Shown piece after piece: positions 5,707 to 7,047 of a DNA stretch of 7,047 nucleotides (within the stretch, counting starts at the first letter, position 1; the number at the start of each line of letters is the position of its first letter). The notes beneath the pieces are model-generated. The model did no database searches and was not told the DNA's origin. It saw nothing but the letters and a program-made list of their open reading frames with translations. Source of the stretch: Hypericibacter sp050729195 (GTDB taxonomy: Bacteria; Pseudomonadota; Alphaproteobacteria; Dongiales; Dongiaceae). Made by a program: the position numbers and the translations under genes. The stretch spans positions 1 through 7,047 of the forward strand of contig NZ_JBOHKS010000057.1 in the NCBI RefSeq assembly GCF_050729195.1. The letters are read 5' to 3'.

Positions 5707-6754
5707 TGGCGACCGGGAATATGCGGACGCGGCGGAAGGTCAGTGCCACGTCGTTGCCGATCTCGGGCGCATCGACGCCGGGCTGCAGATGGATCTCGAT
5801 GATCTCGTCGCTTTCGACCCGGCGCAGCTCGACACGGGTCGTCGGGCCGGCGGCATGGATCTTCAGCACGCGAGCCTTGAGGCCTGCGGTGTTCGGTTCC
5901 ATGTGGATGTCGCAATCCTCGGGGCGGACATAGGCGACGCCGGCCAGCGCCGGCGCATCGCTCGGCACGGAGGCCGCAAAGAACTGGTCGCCCAGCTTGG
6001 CGCCGCCCTTCTCGATGCGGCAGGCGAGCCGGTTGGTATTGCCGAGGAACTCGCAGACGAAGGCATTGGCGGGATTGCGGTAGATCTCGGTCGGCGTGCC
6101 GATCTGGGCGATCCGGCCCTCGCTCATCACCGCCACGCGGTCGGCCAGCTCCAGCGCTTCCTCCTGGTCGTGGCTGACGAAGATGCTGGTGATGCCCATC
6201 TCGTCATGGAGGCCACGCAGCCAGCGGCGCAGATCCTTGCGCACCTTGGCGTCGAGCGCGCCGAACGGCTCGTCCAGCAGCAGCACGCGCGGCTCGATGG
6301 CGAGCGCGCGGGCCAGGGCCACGCGCTGGCGCTGCCCACCCGAGAGCTGGGTCGGATAACGGTCGCCCAGCTGCTCGAGCTGGACCAGCTGCAGCAGCCG
6401 GTCGACGCGCTCGTCGATTTCCGTGCGCGAGGGACGGTCTTTCCGCGGCTTCACGCGCAGGCCGAAAGCCACGTTCTGGGCCACGGTCATATGCTTGAAG
6501 AGGGCGTAATGCTGGAACACGAAGCCCATCTGCCGGTCGCGCGCTCCCTGTTCGCTGACATCGACATTGTCGATCGTCAGCGTGCCGGCGTCGGGATATT
6601 CGAGCCCGGCCAGGATGCGCAGAAGCGTGGTCTTGCCCGAGCCGGACGGCCCCAGAAGCGCCAGGAACTCGCCCGGCCGCACCGCCAGATCGATGCCCTT
6701 GAGGGCCGCGAAATTGTCGAAATGCTTCACCAGGCTGGTAACGGTGATGCTCAC
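5699..6754 (-). CDS. cysA: Sulfate/thiosulfate ABC transporter ATP-binding protein CysA
   Basis: ATPase of the sulfate/thiosulfate importer; it sits on the cytoplasmic face of the CysT-CysW permease pair and drives uptake for cysteine synthesis. From GTG at 6754 it is 351 aa, normal for CysA. All nucleotide-binding motifs are intact: Walker A GPSGSGKT (35-42), Q-loop Q81 (FVFQHYALF), signature LSGGQ (137-141), Walker B VLLLDEP (157-163), D-loop ALD (167 region) and switch H195 (FVSHDQ). The part after about residue 240 is the TOBE-like regulatory region, with YVRPED (275-280). I chose the GTG because GGAGG (6766-6762) lies 7 nt upstream and the protein then begins at SITVTSLVKHF as in homologues. 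A longer ATG start at 6820 would run into cysW and is unlikely. It follows cysW by 23 bp, as in a standard cys operon. Related importers (molybdate, spermidine) share the fold, but the adjoining CysW supports sulfate. Confidence 0.95.
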   Translation of the reverse strand: MSITVTSLVKHFDNFAALKGIDLAVRPGEFLALLGPSGSGKTTLLRILAGLEYPDAGTLTIDNVDVSEQGARDRQMGFVFQHYALFKHMTVAQNVAFGLRVKPRKDRPSRTEIDERVDRLLQLVQLEQLGDRYPTQLSGGQRQRVALARALAIEPRVLLLDEPFGALDAKVRKDLRRWLRGLHDEMGITSIFVSHDQEEALELADRVAVMSEGRIAQIGTPTEIYRNPANAFVCEFLGNTNRLACRIEKGGAKLGDQFFAASVPSDAPALAGVAYVRPEDCDIHMEPNTAGLKARVLKIHAAGPTTRVELRRVESDEIIEIHLQPGVDAPEIGNDVALTFRRVRIFPVASV

Positions 6755-6761
6755 CTGGAAA

Positions 6762-6766
6762 CCTCC
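6762..6766 (-). promoter_or_regulatory. Ribosome binding site of cysA
   Basis: GGAGG on the minus strand, 7 nt before a GTG start. It lies in the 23-bp gap after the cysW stop codon and decides the cysA start in favour of GTG at 6754. Confidence 0.85.
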
Positions 6767-6777
6767 GCCGTCTGAAA

Positions 6778-7047
6778 TCAGTGGCGCGCGCCGCCGGCAA
6801 GCCGGTCGGCGTAGCGCCATTCGAGCAAGGATTTGAGCACGAGCGTGACCAGGGCCAGCATGGCCAGCAGCGAGGCCACGGCGAACGCGCCGACGAAATC
6901 GTATTCGTTGTAAAGAATCTCGATATGAAGCGGCATGGTGTTGGTCAGGCCGCGAATATGACCAGACACGACCGAGACCGCGCCGAACTCGCCCATGGCG
7001 CGGGCATTGCAGAGCAGCACGCCATAGAGCAGGCCCCAGGTGACGTT
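6778..7047 (-). CDS. cysW: Sulfate/thiosulfate ABC transporter permease CysW, C-terminal part (gene runs off the right edge)
   Basis: Inner-membrane permease subunit that pairs with CysT to form the sulfate channel of the CysTWA importer. Only the last 89 residues are in the window, open at the right edge and ending in TGA (6780-6778). They read WGLLYGVLLCNARAMGEFGA and then VSVVSGHIRG, the highly conserved CysW segment just after the EAA loop that docks with CysA; the EAA loop itself should lie just outside. HIEILYNEYDF follows, then a final membrane segment at about residues 52-72 of the visible part and a short basic tail. The gap to cysA is 23 bp, so the two are co-transcribed. Upstream genes, expected to be cysT and a sulfate-binding protein, are not in the window. 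Confidence 0.95.
   Translation of the reverse strand, partial: NVTWGLLYGVLLCNARAMGEFGAVSVVSGHIRGLTNTMPLHIEILYNEYDFVGAFAVASLLAMLALVTLVLKSLLEWRYADRLAGGARH

Noticed and set aside
5789..6775. Open frame of 328 codons on the plus strand opposite cysA
   Set aside because: Antisense shadow; cysA on the minus strand has every ABC ATPase motif and a ribosome binding site.
6755..6820. Upstream ATG extension of cysA at 6820
   Set aside because: It would overlap the end of cysW by more than 40 bases and add an arginine-rich tail absent from CysA proteins. GTG at 6754 has the better ribosome binding site and length.

Overview
The window looks like chromosomal DNA from a GC-rich alphaproteobacterium, most likely of the Rhizobiales or Rhodospirillales type. 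This rests on the high GC content, the strong third-position G/C bias, the style of the class III cyclases (a CHASE2 type and a cyclase-TolB-like-TPR type) and the sulfate ABC transporter sequences. The assignment is inference from protein style, not from a marker gene. Five genes are complete and two run off the edges. I see no tRNA, rRNA, CRISPR array, insertion sequence or phage gene.

Left part (1-1609): the minus strand carries the N-terminal two thirds of a CHASE2-domain adenylate/guanylate cyclase. Its catalytic domain lies beyond the left edge. A 210-bp intergenic region separates it from a divergent, complete adenylate cyclase (1610-3376) with a cytoplasmic cyclase domain, a TolB-like domain and TPR repeats. 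Two cAMP-type signalling genes with different input modules therefore share one divergent control region.

Middle part (3377-4805): 52 bp after the cyclase, behind a strong ribosome binding site, lies a single-chain FAD-dependent D-2-hydroxyacid dehydrogenase of the GlcD / D-lactate / D-2-hydroxyglutarate dehydrogenase family. An inverted repeat sits in the gap. It may be co-transcribed with the cyclase.

Right-middle part (4806-5681): a 200-bp leader with several possible hairpins precedes a 155-aa secreted protein of unknown function. This overlaps by 11 bp a 72-aa lipoprotein of unknown function. The two are probably made together as envelope proteins.

Right part (5699-7047, minus strand): cysA and the end of cysW, the ATPase and one permease of a sulfate/thiosulfate importer, converge on the lipoprotein gene with only 17 bp between stop codons. 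The rest of the cys operon should lie to the right.

Most of the window is ordinary chromosome. The points that best repay a second look are the sharp GC change inside the CHASE2 cyclase gene, the divergent cyclase pair, the unknown secreted protein/lipoprotein pair, and the mutually exclusive pairings in the leader before that pair. I found no convincing new defence, mobile or RNA system.
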